Assembly: GCA_023388835.1 (NCBI GenBank)
Contig: JAEWFK010000120.1
Coordinates: 1-29,579 of the forward strand
DNA length: 29,579 nt
Origin: Pseudomonadota bacterium
Lineage (GTDB): Bacteria > Pseudomonadota > Gammaproteobacteria > Burkholderiales > Burkholderiaceae_B
Direction of reading: 5' to 3'
Shown here piece by piece: positions 14,364 to 23,364 of this stretch (position 1 is the first letter of the stretch; each line of letters opens with the position of its first letter). The position numbers and the translations under genes are program-made. The notes under the pieces were generated by a model. The model saw only the letters and a program-made list of their open reading frames with translations, searched no databases and was not told where the DNA came from.

Positions 14364-16067
14364 ATGATCACGAACCCCATTGAAAAATACCGTCCCTTCG
14401 TGGCTTTCGCTCGCGATTTTTCCGAACGAACCTGGCCGAGCAAGCGCATCACCCATCCGCCCGTCTGGATGTCGACCGACCTGCGCGACGGCAACCAGTC
14501 GCTGATCGAGCCCATGAGCGTGGAACGCAAGCTGCGCCTCTTCGAACAATTGGTGAAGATCGGCTTCAAGGAAATCGAAGTCGGATTCCCGTCTGCATCG
14601 CAGACCGACTTCGACTTCGTTCGCAAGCTTGTCGACGAGAACCGCATTCCCGCCGACGTCACCATCATTGTCCTGACCCAATCGCGCGAAGACCTCATCC
14701 AACGCACGGTGGAATCCTGCGCGGGCGCCCGGACCGCCATGGTCCACCTGTACAACGCCTGCGCCCCCGCCTTCCGGAAGATCGTCTTCAACATGAGCAA
14801 GGAAGAGGTCACGCAGATCGCCGTCGAAGGCACCCGCCTGGTGAAGAAATACACCTCGCAGCACCCCGGGACCCAATGGCGCTACGAGTATTCGCCGGAG
14901 GTGTTCAGCACCACCGAACCGGAGTTCGCGCTGGACGTCTGCCACGCGGTCATGGATGCCTGGCAGCCCAGCCCGGAAAACAAGATCGTGTTCAATCTGC
15001 CGGCCACCATCGAGGCCACTACGCCCAATATGTACGCCGACCAGATCGAATGGATGCACAACAATCTGCGCAACCGTGACAGCGTCATCCTGAGCGTGCA
15101 CCCGCACAACGACCGCGGCACCGCGGTAGCGGCGGCGGAACTGGCCGTCATGGCCGGCGCCGATCGCATCGAAGGCTGCCTGTTCGGCAACGGCGAACGC
15201 ACGGGCAACGTCTGCCTGGTGACGCTGGCCTTGAACCTGTACACCCAGGGCGTACATCCCGGCCTGGATTTTTCCGATATCGATGAAGTGCGCCGCTGCG
15301 TGGAGTACTGCAACCAGCTGCCCGTGCACCCGCGCCACCCCTATGCCGGCGACCTGGTTTTCACGGCGTTCTCCGGATCTCACCAGGATGCCATCAAGAA
15401 AGGCTTCGCCGTCCAGCAGTCCGATGCGCTGTGGGAAGTCCCCTACCTGCCCATCGATCCGGCGGATGTCGGCCGCAGCTACGACGCAGTCATCCGCGTC
15501 AACAGCCAGTCCGGAAAGGGTGGTGTATCGTACTTGCTCGAACAGGAACACGGCCTGGCCCTGCCACGTCGTCTGCAGATCGAATTCAGCCGCGCGATCC
15601 AGCGCGTTACCGACCAGACGGGCTGCGAAGTCTCCGCAAGTGATGTCCACGACATCTTCTCTCGCGAGTACCTGGACCAACATGCACCCTGGAAGCTGGT
15701 GCGCCACCGCATCACGGGTGACGCCGAACCCGGCACCGGCAAGCAGTTCGAGATCGAGGTCGAACTCGAATACAACGGCGAGCGGCGCACACTGACCGGC
15801 CGCGGCGACGGCGCGATTGCCGCATTTGTGGATGCACTGGAAGGGCCGATCAAGGTCATGGACTACCACGAGCATGCCATCGGCACCGGCACCGACACCC
15901 GCGCCGCCTGCTATATCGAGCTGCGCATCGGCGACGCGCCCACCGGCTTCGGCGTCGGCATCCACGGCGATATTGTCACGGCGTCGTTCCTGGCTATCCT
16001 GAGTGCCGTCAACCGCCACGAGAACAATGCGATGGCGCCGGCCGCTCAGGAAGCCGCCACGGCCTGA
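14364..16067 (+). CDS. leuA: 2-isopropylmalate synthase (long form)
   Basis: A 567-residue enzyme that condenses acetyl-CoA with 2-oxoisovalerate, the first step of leucine synthesis. The catalytic TIM-barrel starts at about residue 30, with STDLRDGNQSL (37-47; the conserved Arg-Asp pair is 41-42) and the metal-binding HPHNDRG (His246 and His248). The flexible GCLFGNGERTGNVCL motif follows. The C-terminal LeuA dimerisation/allosteric domain runs from about 430 to the end (DTRAACYIELRIGDA, GVGIHGDIVTASFLAILSAVNR) and is the site of leucine feedback in this family. The ATG at 14364 has AGGTG upstream (14355-14359); a TTG six codons earlier is less likely. The length is that of the Mycobacterium-like long class, not the enterobacterial short form. 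Confidence 0.96.
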   Translation: MITNPIEKYRPFVAFARDFSERTWPSKRITHPPVWMSTDLRDGNQSLIEPMSVERKLRLFEQLVKIGFKEIEVGFPSASQTDFDFVRKLVDENRIPADVTIIVLTQSREDLIQRTVESCAGARTAMVHLYNACAPAFRKIVFNMSKEEVTQIAVEGTRLVKKYTSQHPGTQWRYEYSPEVFSTTEPEFALDVCHAVMDAWQPSPENKIVFNLPATIEATTPNMYADQIEWMHNNLRNRDSVILSVHPHNDRGTAVAAAELAVMAGADRIEGCLFGNGERTGNVCLVTLALNLYTQGVHPGLDFSDIDEVRRCVEYCNQLPVHPRHPYAGDLVFTAFSGSHQDAIKKGFAVQQSDALWEVPYLPIDPADVGRSYDAVIRVNSQSGKGGVSYLLEQEHGLALPRRLQIEFSRAIQRVTDQTGCEVSASDVHDIFSREYLDQHAPWKLVRHRITGDAEPGTGKQFEIEVELEYNGERRTLTGRGDGAIAAFVDALEGPIKVMDYHEHAIGTGTDTRAACYIELRIGDAPTGFGVGIHGDIVTASFLAILSAVNRHENNAMAPAAQEAATA

Positions 16068-16116
16068 CGATTCTCCGGCAGCCCATATCGCATCGGCCTC
16101 ACCGGCCGGTGACCAC

Positions 16117-16150
16117 AACCCCGGTTCGCCATCGCGCACCGGGGTTTTTT
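16117..16150 (+). terminator. Rho-independent terminator of leuA
   Basis: AACCCCGGT (16117-16125) pairs perfectly with ACCGGGGTT (16138-16146) around a 12-base loop; the T tract runs to 16150. It ends three bases before the stop codon of the converging gene. Confidence 0.93.
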
Positions 16151-16152
16151 CG

Positions 16153-16470
16153 TCAGAACCCCACCGTGAGACCCGGCAGATCGATGGTGATCACCGGCCG
16201 CGCCAGCGCGATGGCGGTCTGTTCCGCGAATTCCTGCGCCTTGTCGGCATGCTGGACGAAGGTGGCGTAGCCCAGACCGTCTGCCACCCCCAGCACCTTG
16301 TCGAGCAGGAGCACCTTGCCGCTGTGACGAAGGGGCTCGCACCCCAGGCGGGTCCAGGTGGCCTCCAGCCACTCCTGCGCCATGGTTTGCGCCTCGGGGG
16401 ATTCGTCGATATCGACGACGTATTCGAGTCGCTGGCGCTCGTTGAAGATGACGGTGACGATGCTGCGCAT
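16153..16470 (-). CDS. Hypothetical protein (105 aa)
   Basis: I do not recognise a named family. The likely start is the ATG at 16470 (MRSIVTVIFNERQRLEYVVDID), with AGGAGA upstream at moderate spacing; a longer reading from 16524 adds 18 residues without a ribosome binding site. The protein is soluble, with a beta strand (MRSIVTVIF), an amphipathic helix (EAQTMAQEWLEATWTRLG), a strand (GKVLLLDKVLGVADGLG), a helix (FVQHADKAQEFAEQTAIAL) and a last strand (PVITIDLPGLTVGF), so a small alpha/beta fold. It stands between leuA and the DUF1840 gene; the context gives no function. Confidence 0.7.
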   Translation of the reverse strand: MRSIVTVIFNERQRLEYVVDIDESPEAQTMAQEWLEATWTRLGCEPLRHSGKVLLLDKVLGVADGLGYATFVQHADKAQEFAEQTAIALARPVITIDLPGLTVGF

Positions 16471-16590
16471 GCTGGGCGGTCTCCTGATTTTTCTTGCGCT
16501 TTTATTAGGAACAAGAGTAAGCAAAGCGCGCTTGGCAGAATGTCAGGCGCGCGACATTGTCGGTGAGCCGAAAGCGTGCATGGCCCTCAA

Positions 16591-16938
16591 TCACCAGACC
16601 GGAGCCGGCCCCCACTGCACGTCTTCCTGCTTTTCATTGGCCAGCCTGAGCATGGCCAGCAGCGGATATGCGCGCCGACGAAAGCTGACGGGCTCACTGA
16701 CCGGGTGAGTCCTGTCGTCGTTGTCGTCGTCGGTATCGGGATTCTCGTCCGTTTCCTTGGTGATGGCCATGGCCCTTTCGATGCCGGCGATCGCGGTGGC
16801 CAAGTCTTCGCGCGTGATGACGCCGCGCTCCGGAAGCTCTGTGTCGTAAGGCTTGCCGGCAGCCTTCAGGATCGGCAACGCATGTTGAGAAAACATCAGG
16901 ACTTCGGCAGCGGATTTGGAATGAAAGACGATGAGCAT
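16591..16938 (-). CDS. DUF1840 domain-containing protein
   Basis: A 115-residue protein starting MLIVFHSKSAAEVLMFSQHALPILKAAGK, which matches the DUF1840 start (M-L-x-x-F-x-S-K-x-A-A-x-V-x-M). The central RGVITREDLATAIAGIERAM also fits the family. An acidic linker (ENPDTDDDNDDRTHP, about 66-80) and a last helix (FRRRAYPLLAMLRLANEKQEDVQWG) follow. The family is small, mostly betaproteobacterial and of unknown function. A GTG at 16962 would add eight residues, but the family start favours 16938. It is divergent from the RHS gene. Confidence 0.85.
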   Translation of the reverse strand: MLIVFHSKSAAEVLMFSQHALPILKAAGKPYDTELPERGVITREDLATAIAGIERAMAITKETDENPDTDDDNDDRTHPVSEPVSFRRRAYPLLAMLRLANEKQEDVQWGPAPVW

Positions 16939-17042
16939 GATTGCAGTTTCCACGGTGGACACACCCCTACACTAACCGAACACCCCGCGGCTGCCAAGAC
17001 GCAAGATGGAGGCTTCATGACGTCCTTCATCCCCACAGCACG

Positions 17043-20000
17043 ATGCCACCCTTCGCGATCCGCTCTGGCATGCCCCGCGGCCTGTTCCGCGCCTGCCGGC
17101 GCGCCCTGTCCATCTTCGCCGCCTGCGTAGCCCGGGCCGTGGCGTCCGCGGCGCTGGTGGCGGCGCCCGCCGCGGCGCAGGCGGGCAGCCATGCGCCCGT
17201 TACCGGCGGATTCTGCTCACCGCCCACCCTGGGCGCGCCATGCGCAGTGGGCACCACCACCACACCCGGCACCCGGGAACCAATGCCGGGTTTCGAGCTG
17301 GGCAATCCGGTCCATCTGGCCAACGGCAACAAGTACCAGCTGGACATCGACCTGCCTCCGAATCCGTCGGCGCCGGGCCTGGAACTCGTGCGCCACTACA
17401 ACGGCCTGGCCACGCTTTCCACAAGCCTCGGGCGTAATTGGTCGTTGTCATATGACGCCCGCCTGCTTCGCCACCACGATGGCTGGCACGTACGCCATGG
17501 CGACGGCAGCATCACGAAGATTCCGCCGCCCATTCCACAGGGAACAGGATTCCTCTGGCAATGGCCGGGCGGGCGCGGATTGCATTTCGATGCGCAAGGA
17601 ATGCTGTCGCGCATCCGACTTGGCGCGACGACCCTTATCCAGATACACCGGCACCCCGGACCCGACCGCTTGGCCGGCCTGATCGACCGGGTTGAGGCGG
17701 GCGCAGGCCACACGCTGCGCTTTCATTACGCCGACCACTCGAGTCACGTCGTCGTGGAGTCGGTGGATACCCCTGCGGGCCGTTTCCACTACAGCTATGG
17801 AACGCCGTCGCCAGAAAGCGGTCACCGTACGCCACGCCTGGAATCGGTGGAGCGCCCCGACGGCATGCAGCGGCTCTACCATTACGAACCGGTGTTTCAG
17901 TCAGGGAACCCCTATGCGCTCACCGGCATCTCGCTTCGCGCAGCAAACTCGGCGCCTCAACGACTGAGCACGTGGAAGTATGAACGATATGGCCGGGTCG
18001 TCGAATTGCAGCAGCACGGCCGGGCGCTGCCCATCCTGCACATCGAATATTTGCAAACGGCTCGCGAAGGCCGCAACGGCCTGACCCGAGTGCACGCGAG
18101 CAATGGGCTGAAGCAGGACATCCGCTACGAACGCATCGCGGGGCAATACCGGCTGCTGTATCGTGGCGCAGCGCAAAGCGCCGCGAACCGTTACCAGGCT
18201 GTCAGCCGCTACGACCCCGCCGGTCGACTGACAGCGCTTGGCGGACTGAAGCTCGAACGGGGGCCTGCCGGTGAACTGCTCGGGCTCACTCCTGACGAGC
18301 CTGGTTGGCCCGGCCTGGCTTTTCAGCATCGTCGCCATGAAGGACGCCATACATGGCAGAGCCAAAGTACGGGCATCACGACCATTCAGGCCGATGCCCA
18401 GGGGCGGCCCTCGCAACTGGAATATGCCAACGGCGATCACGTGAAGCTGCGCCACGATGCGCTAGGCCGGCCCGTCCATGTCGAGGAGGCGGCAGGCGGG
18501 CGCTCCGGCCACACCGTGACCACCCTGCAATGGCGCGGCCCCCGGCTGATACGTATCGAACATCCCGCCGAGACCGAGTTTCGCCGGCACAACGCCTCCG
18601 GCCGGGTCACGCAACGAACGCTACGGCGGCCGGCGATGCTCGGCTCGCCTCCGGCCAGCTTCCGCGAGGCCTTTCAATATGATGCCCAAGGGCGCCTGCG
18701 GCAACATGGGCTGCCGGAAGGCGGCGTGTTGCATTACGCCTGGCACGATGGTCCATCGGGCCGTACGCGCCTGGCGTCACTGCACTGGGAAGACACGGAA
18801 GGCCGCATCCGGCCCGTCGTCACATCCGAGCGCGACATGCCCGGCTACCGCTACGGCAACGGCCTTGAGCTGGCGAGCCACGCGAACTCCGGGCCCCACG
18901 CAGATACGCTCGCCCTCAGGCATGGCGACGATCTCTGGTGGCTGCAGCAACGCAGCCATGACGCCGCCGGTCGTATCTTGCGCGATCAGCATGCTTACCC
19001 GCCGTTCGCACACTACGACGACCAGCGCTACACCTACGACACGCGTTCACGTCTGCAAGGCGCCCTTCATTTGCTGCCGCAAGGCCGGCGCCCCAGCTGG
19101 TATGCCTGGTACGACGACGGCCGGCAGGCGGCCTCCCGCACCAGCGCAGACACCCGACGGGCGCTTATTCACCGCGACGGCGCCGGACTGCCGGTGCGCG
19201 CAGGCGCCTATGGGCTGCGTTACGGACCCGGGCGGCGCCTGCAGGAAGTGAGCGATTCCGATACGGCCGGCACGCTGGGACAATACAGGCACAACGCCTT
19301 TGGCCACCGTATCGTCAAGCACGCGGCCGGCGTGAGCACCCACTATCTTTACCTTAACGGCCGACTGGTGGCGGAAGCCCGTAGCTCCGATGCCACGCAG
19401 GCGCCTACCGTGACGCGCCGCTACCTGCATGCAGGGCTGACGCCGGTCGGCATGATCGAGTATCCAACCGCGGGTCCGCCCCGGCTCTATGCCGTGCACG
19501 CCGATCTGTCGGGGGCCCCGCGACTGATCACGGATGCTGATCGTCAGCTGCGCTGGCTGGCGAGTTATACGCCCATGGGAAAGGCCGAGCGCGTGGCGGG
19601 TGATCTGGACTTTTCCCTGCGGCTGCCTGGCCAGTACGAAGACAAGGAAACCGGCTGGCATGACAATCTGCTGCGCACCTATGACCCGGAGTCCGGCCAC
19701 TACCTGGAGCCGGACCCGCTGGGGCCCGTGCCCGGTACGGACACGTATGGCTATGCGAACCAGCAGCCCTGGCGCTATGCCGACCCGGACGGCCTTCTTC
19801 TGTTCGCCTTTGACGGCACTCGCTACAGCGCGGAGACCATGGGCAATGTCTGGAAGCTGGCGCAAGCCTACCGCGAGGGCGCCACCCACTATCACTCAGG
19901 CCCAGGCAACAGTCAGTTCCTGGACTGGGATGCCGTGGTCGCATGGCGGGCCGGACGAATCCTTGAAAACCAGTGGCAGGCCCTGCTCACTGCGGTCGAA

Positions 20001-20849
20001 CATCATCCGCCCGGTACGGCCTTGCCGATCAACATCATCGGCTTCTCTCGGGGTGCCGCCCTGGCCCGTCATTTCGGCAACCAGCTGGTCGCCCATGTGC
20101 AGGACGGCCGGTTCAGCGTGGATGATCCCATGCGGGGGCGGCTCTCCGCCTGCGTGGATCTGCGCTTCATGGGCCTGTTCGATACCGTCGCGCAGTTCGG
20201 CGTGGCCGGTTCGCACGACCACATGTATGACTTCGCCGTCTCCGAGATGTGGTCCTGGGTCTCGCATGCCGTTGCCCTGCATGAGCATCGCTGGACCTTC
20301 CCGCTCACCAGCGCGGACGCCGGTGCGGCGAGCAACGTCGTCGAAGCGCCCTTTGTGGGTGCTCATGCCGACATTGGCGGAGGGCTGGCCTTGCACCACC
20401 CGCCCTCTGATGACGAGCCCGGTCCGGACGCTGAGCGGCATCCCGTTGACGGCCGCGGGCAGGCCGATTCCGATCTGGCCCGCATCGCTCTTGCCTGGAT
20501 GCACTGGCAGGCCCAGGCGGCCTCAGTTGGCTTTGTAGCGTTGCCCGCGTCCGACACCCGGGTCCAAGGCCCGGCGCTGCGCGACATGCGTAGTCCTTTG
20601 CTGCGCACAATACAACAGGGCGATAGGGCGGTGCTCGCGCCTTCCGGCGCGGTGCGCACTTCCTATCAAGACTCCGATTCCCGTCTGGGGCGCGAGACAC
20701 GGGCGCAGGTCGAGTCTTTCATCCAGCGCATTGAGGACTGGCGTTCGCAAGCCGGCGAGATTGTCGGCACCGTGGATATGAACGGCTATTCCCGCTGGCT
20801 CGAAGACACGCTCGGCTGGTCGCCCCAGGCGGCAGGAATCCGCGACTGA
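17043..20849 (+). CDS. RHS-repeat protein with C-terminal DUF2235/Tle1-like lipase domain
   Basis: From the ATG at 17043 this is a 1,268-residue protein. Residues 1-50 look like a long signal peptide: basic MPPFAIRSGMPRGLFRACRR, then an Ala/Val-rich core ending APAAAQAGS. A DUF6531-like part follows (FELGNPVHLANGNKYQLDIDL). The RHS/YD shell contains many YDxxGRL-like units and ends in the core motif with PWRYADPDGL (909-918), matching the self-cleavage pattern PxxxxDPxGL. The last 350 residues carry LLFAFDGTRY, GFSRGAALAR (Ser1002), GLFDTV (Asp1047) and GAHADIGGG (His1108), the Ser-Asp-His set of DUF2235/Tle1-type phospholipases. It is therefore a likely secreted polymorphic toxin. There is no PAAR domain, no type VI genes and no plausible immunity gene next to it. 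The exact start is uncertain. Confidence 0.85.
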   Translation: MPPFAIRSGMPRGLFRACRRALSIFAACVARAVASAALVAAPAAAQAGSHAPVTGGFCSPPTLGAPCAVGTTTTPGTREPMPGFELGNPVHLANGNKYQLDIDLPPNPSAPGLELVRHYNGLATLSTSLGRNWSLSYDARLLRHHDGWHVRHGDGSITKIPPPIPQGTGFLWQWPGGRGLHFDAQGMLSRIRLGATTLIQIHRHPGPDRLAGLIDRVEAGAGHTLRFHYADHSSHVVVESVDTPAGRFHYSYGTPSPESGHRTPRLESVERPDGMQRLYHYEPVFQSGNPYALTGISLRAANSAPQRLSTWKYERYGRVVELQQHGRALPILHIEYLQTAREGRNGLTRVHASNGLKQDIRYERIAGQYRLLYRGAAQSAANRYQAVSRYDPAGRLTALGGLKLERGPAGELLGLTPDEPGWPGLAFQHRRHEGRHTWQSQSTGITTIQADAQGRPSQLEYANGDHVKLRHDALGRPVHVEEAAGGRSGHTVTTLQWRGPRLIRIEHPAETEFRRHNASGRVTQRTLRRPAMLGSPPASFREAFQYDAQGRLRQHGLPEGGVLHYAWHDGPSGRTRLASLHWEDTEGRIRPVVTSERDMPGYRYGNGLELASHANSGPHADTLALRHGDDLWWLQQRSHDAAGRILRDQHAYPPFAHYDDQRYTYDTRSRLQGALHLLPQGRRPSWYAWYDDGRQAASRTSADTRRALIHRDGAGLPVRAGAYGLRYGPGRRLQEVSDSDTAGTLGQYRHNAFGHRIVKHAAGVSTHYLYLNGRLVAEARSSDATQAPTVTRRYLHAGLTPVGMIEYPTAGPPRLYAVHADLSGAPRLITDADRQLRWLASYTPMGKAERVAGDLDFSLRLPGQYEDKETGWHDNLLRTYDPESGHYLEPDPLGPVPGTDTYGYANQQPWRYADPDGLLLFAFDGTRYSAETMGNVWKLAQAYREGATHYHSGPGNSQFLDWDAVVAWRAGRILENQWQALLTAVEHHPPGTALPINIIGFSRGAALARHFGNQLVAHVQDGRFSVDDPMRGRLSACVDLRFMGLFDTVAQFGVAGSHDHMYDFAVSEMWSWVSHAVALHEHRWTFPLTSADAGAASNVVEAPFVGAHADIGGGLALHHPPSDDEPGPDAERHPVDGRGQADSDLARIALAWMHWQAQAASVGFVALPASDTRVQGPALRDMRSPLLRTIQQGDRAVLAPSGAVRTSYQDSDSRLGRETRAQVESFIQRIEDWRSQAGEIVGTVDMNGYSRWLEDTLGWSPQAAGIRD

Positions 20850-20956
20850 TACTGTTTGCAGGCCCGTCCGACACCACGCATGCCGAATGCGCCGCGGAGT
20901 TCATCCGACGTTTCACGGTATCATTTTGGCTTCCACCCTCAGAACGAACTCGCTTT

Positions 20957-22642
20957 ATGCTCCCCGGGCAACAACTCCAGCTCATTTCCCATATCGAAGC
21001 CGCCCTGCGCGAAGTACTGCCAGATTCGCAGCAAGCCATCGTCCTTGAGCGCCCCAAGGTCGCCGCTCACGGCGACATCGCCTGCAACGCTGCCATGCAG
21101 CTGGCCAAGGCCGCCCGGCGCAATCCCCGCGAACTGGCGCAGCAGATCGTGGAGCGCCTCCAGGCCAATCCCTCGGTCAATGAACTGATCATGGCCATCG
21201 AGATCGCCGGCCCCGGCTTCATCAACTTCCGCCTCGCGCCGGCCGCACATCAGGCAGTGCTGCATGCCATCAGCGCCGAAGGCCAGGACTACGGCCATGT
21301 CGCGCCGACCGGCCGGAAGCTCATGGTGGAATTCGTATCGGCGAATCCCACCGGCCCCCTACATGTCGGCCACGCAAGGCAGGCGGCGCTGGGCGATGCG
21401 CTTTGCCGCTTGTTCGCCGCCCAGGGCTACGACGTCCTGCGCGAGTTCTACTACAACGACGCCGGCAACCAGATCAACAATCTGGCCATTAGCGTACAGG
21501 CTCGGGCCCGGGGCATCGAGCCCAATGCCGCCGAGTTCCCCGAAGACGGCTACAAGGGCGACTACATCATGGACATCGCCCGCGACTTTCTGGCGGGCGC
21601 CACCGTCCAGGCGGACGACGGCGCATCGGTCACTGCCACCCGCGATATCGACAATCTCGACGACATCCGAAGCTTCGCCGTGGCCTACCTTCGCCGCGAA
21701 CAGGATCTCGACCTTCAGGCTTTCAACCTGAAGTTCGACAACTTCTATCTGGAAAGCTCGCTTTATACATCGGGACGCGTCGAACGCACGGTGCAAAGCC
21801 TGGTCGAATCCGGACATACCTACGAGCACGAAGGCGCGTTGTGGCTGCGTACCACTGAACTGGGCACGGGCGACGACAAGGACCGCGTCATGCGCAAGAC
21901 CGACGGGGGCTACACCTATTTTGTGCCTGACGTCGCCTACCATGTCGCCAAGTGGGAACGCGGCTACCATCATGCGATCAATATCCAGGGTAGCGACCAT
22001 CACGGTACCGTGGCCCGCGTGCGCGCCGGCCTGCAGGCGCTCGATGTCGGCATACCAAAGGACTATCCCGCCTATATCCTGCACAAGATGGTCAAGGTCG
22101 TGCGCGACGGCGCCGAAGTGAAGATCTCCAAGCGTGCGGGCAGCTACGTCACTATGCGCGACCTCATCGATTGGGTCGGCCAGGATGCCGTCCGCTACTT
22201 CCTCATCCAGCGGCGCGCAGATTCGGAATTCGTATTCGACATCGACCTGGCGCTCACGCGCAGCGACGAGAACCCGGTGTTCTACATTCAGTATGCCCAC
22301 GCCCGCATCTGCTCCATACTGAACCAGTCTTCCGAACTACGCGACGCCATCGGTACCGCGTCGACCGCAGCGCTTACCGCGCCCACGGAATTTGCGCTCC
22401 TGCGGCGCCTGGCGGAGTTCCCGGCAACGCTCGCGCTCGCCGCTCAGGACCTTGCCCCACACCAGCTGGCCTTCTGGCTGCGGGATTGCGCCGCTGATTT
22501 CCACGCCTGGTACAACGCCGAACGCGTGCTGGTCGACGACCCTGCGCTCAAGCTCGCGCGTCTGCGTCTGGCGGACGCCACGCGGCGCGTGATTGCGAAC
22601 GGCCTGGAACTCCTGGGCGTTTCCGCACCGGAACGGATGTAG
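20957..22642 (+). CDS. argS: Arginine--tRNA ligase
   Basis: A 561-residue class I aminoacyl-tRNA synthetase that charges tRNA-Arg. The N-terminal Add1 domain (about 1-105) is followed by VEFVSANPTGPLHVGHARQAALGDA, with the HIGH motif as HVGH (136-139). Further family blocks are EFYYNDAGNQINNLA, TYFVPDVAYHVAKWERGY and NIQGSDHHGT. The KMSKS counterpart is KISKR (389-393), the usual degenerate form in ArgRS. The C-terminal DALR anticodon-binding domain (FYIQYAHARICSILNQ onward) is complete. The next gene starts seven bases after the stop, so argS leads an operon with the SPOR gene. Confidence 0.96.
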   Translation: MLPGQQLQLISHIEAALREVLPDSQQAIVLERPKVAAHGDIACNAAMQLAKAARRNPRELAQQIVERLQANPSVNELIMAIEIAGPGFINFRLAPAAHQAVLHAISAEGQDYGHVAPTGRKLMVEFVSANPTGPLHVGHARQAALGDALCRLFAAQGYDVLREFYYNDAGNQINNLAISVQARARGIEPNAAEFPEDGYKGDYIMDIARDFLAGATVQADDGASVTATRDIDNLDDIRSFAVAYLRREQDLDLQAFNLKFDNFYLESSLYTSGRVERTVQSLVESGHTYEHEGALWLRTTELGTGDDKDRVMRKTDGGYTYFVPDVAYHVAKWERGYHHAINIQGSDHHGTVARVRAGLQALDVGIPKDYPAYILHKMVKVVRDGAEVKISKRAGSYVTMRDLIDWVGQDAVRYFLIQRRADSEFVFDIDLALTRSDENPVFYIQYAHARICSILNQSSELRDAIGTASTAALTAPTEFALLRRLAEFPATLALAAQDLAPHQLAFWLRDCAADFHAWYNAERVLVDDPALKLARLRLADATRRVIANGLELLGVSAPERM

Positions 22643-22649
22643 ACACATC

Positions 22650-23309
22650 ATGGCCACCAAGCGCAGGTCGACGAAAAGCAAGGGAATCACGATCTACGGC
22701 GTGATTCTGGGATTGATCCTGGGCCTGATCGCGGCCGTGGCGGTCGCGCTGTTCGTGACGCGGGTTCCCATGCCTTTCGCCGACAAGGCAAGCCGCAACA
22801 CGCCGACCGTGCTGCTGCCCGACGTCCGCGACGCCCCTGATCCGAATCTGGGCCTGCACGGTCGCGCGGGTGCCATTCCCGGCACGGGGGTCACGCCGTC
22901 GATCGTGCCGCCATCCTCCACACCCGGCGAGCCGCCGGCCGTGAGCCCGGATACGCTTGGCGACCTGATCGCCGGCCTGGATCAACAGCAGGCGCCGCCG
23001 GTTGAACGCCAAGTGGCGACTCCCAACCAGGTAGCGACACCCGCTCCTCCGACTCCGCCCGCGCCCAAGGTCGCCCGCCAGGACACCTATTACCTGCAGG
23101 CCGGCGCCTTCCGTGGCGCGAACGACGCCGAAGCCATGAAGGCGCGGGTCATCATGCTGGGCCTTTCTGCGCAGGTGCAAGCCGCCAACGTGAACGGCGC
23201 CACCCTGCACCGCGTGCGCGTGGGCCCTTTCAACGGACTGGACGAAATGAACAAGGCCCGCAGCCGCCTCGGCAACGAAAAAATCGAAACGTCCGTCGTG
23301 AGGCAATAG
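22650..23309 (+). CDS. SPOR domain-containing (FtsN-like) membrane protein
   Basis: A 219-residue protein with a basic cytoplasmic start (MATKRRSTKSKG), one membrane span (about 13-36, ITIYGVILGLILGLIAAVAVALFV), a long Pro/Ala-rich periplasmic linker (about 45-140) and a C-terminal SPOR domain (about 143-219). The last has the typical YYLQAGAFRGANDAEAMKARVIMLGL, RVRVGPFNGLDEMNKARSRL layout. SPOR domains bind denuded septal peptidoglycan; FtsN-like proteins act in cell division. The ATG at 22650 was chosen because it gives the basic N-terminus and lies 7 bases after argS. The gene order argS - SPOR - DsbA-like is conserved in Bordetella relatives. Confidence 0.9.
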   Translation: MATKRRSTKSKGITIYGVILGLILGLIAAVAVALFVTRVPMPFADKASRNTPTVLLPDVRDAPDPNLGLHGRAGAIPGTGVTPSIVPPSSTPGEPPAVSPDTLGDLIAGLDQQQAPPVERQVATPNQVATPAPPTPPAPKVARQDTYYLQAGAFRGANDAEAMKARVIMLGLSAQVQAANVNGATLHRVRVGPFNGLDEMNKARSRLGNEKIETSVVRQ

Positions 23310-23364
23310 CGGGAACCCGCGCCCTTCCGTACAGTCTTACTCTATTTTGAACTCGGGAACCACC

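Noticed and set aside
14244..16139. A 631-codon open frame on the minus strand opposite leuA
   Set aside because: leuA is complete with all catalytic motifs. Long antisense frames are expected in GC-rich genes, and this one shows no recognisable domain.
16941..17042. TTG start at 16941 for the RHS protein
   Set aside because: There is no ribosome binding site and the added residues would bury the signal-peptide-like segment. The start region remains uncertain, but this one is least likely.
21359..22300. A 313-codon minus-strand frame within argS
   Set aside because: argS is intact with HVGH and KISKR motifs; the opposite frame has no family features.
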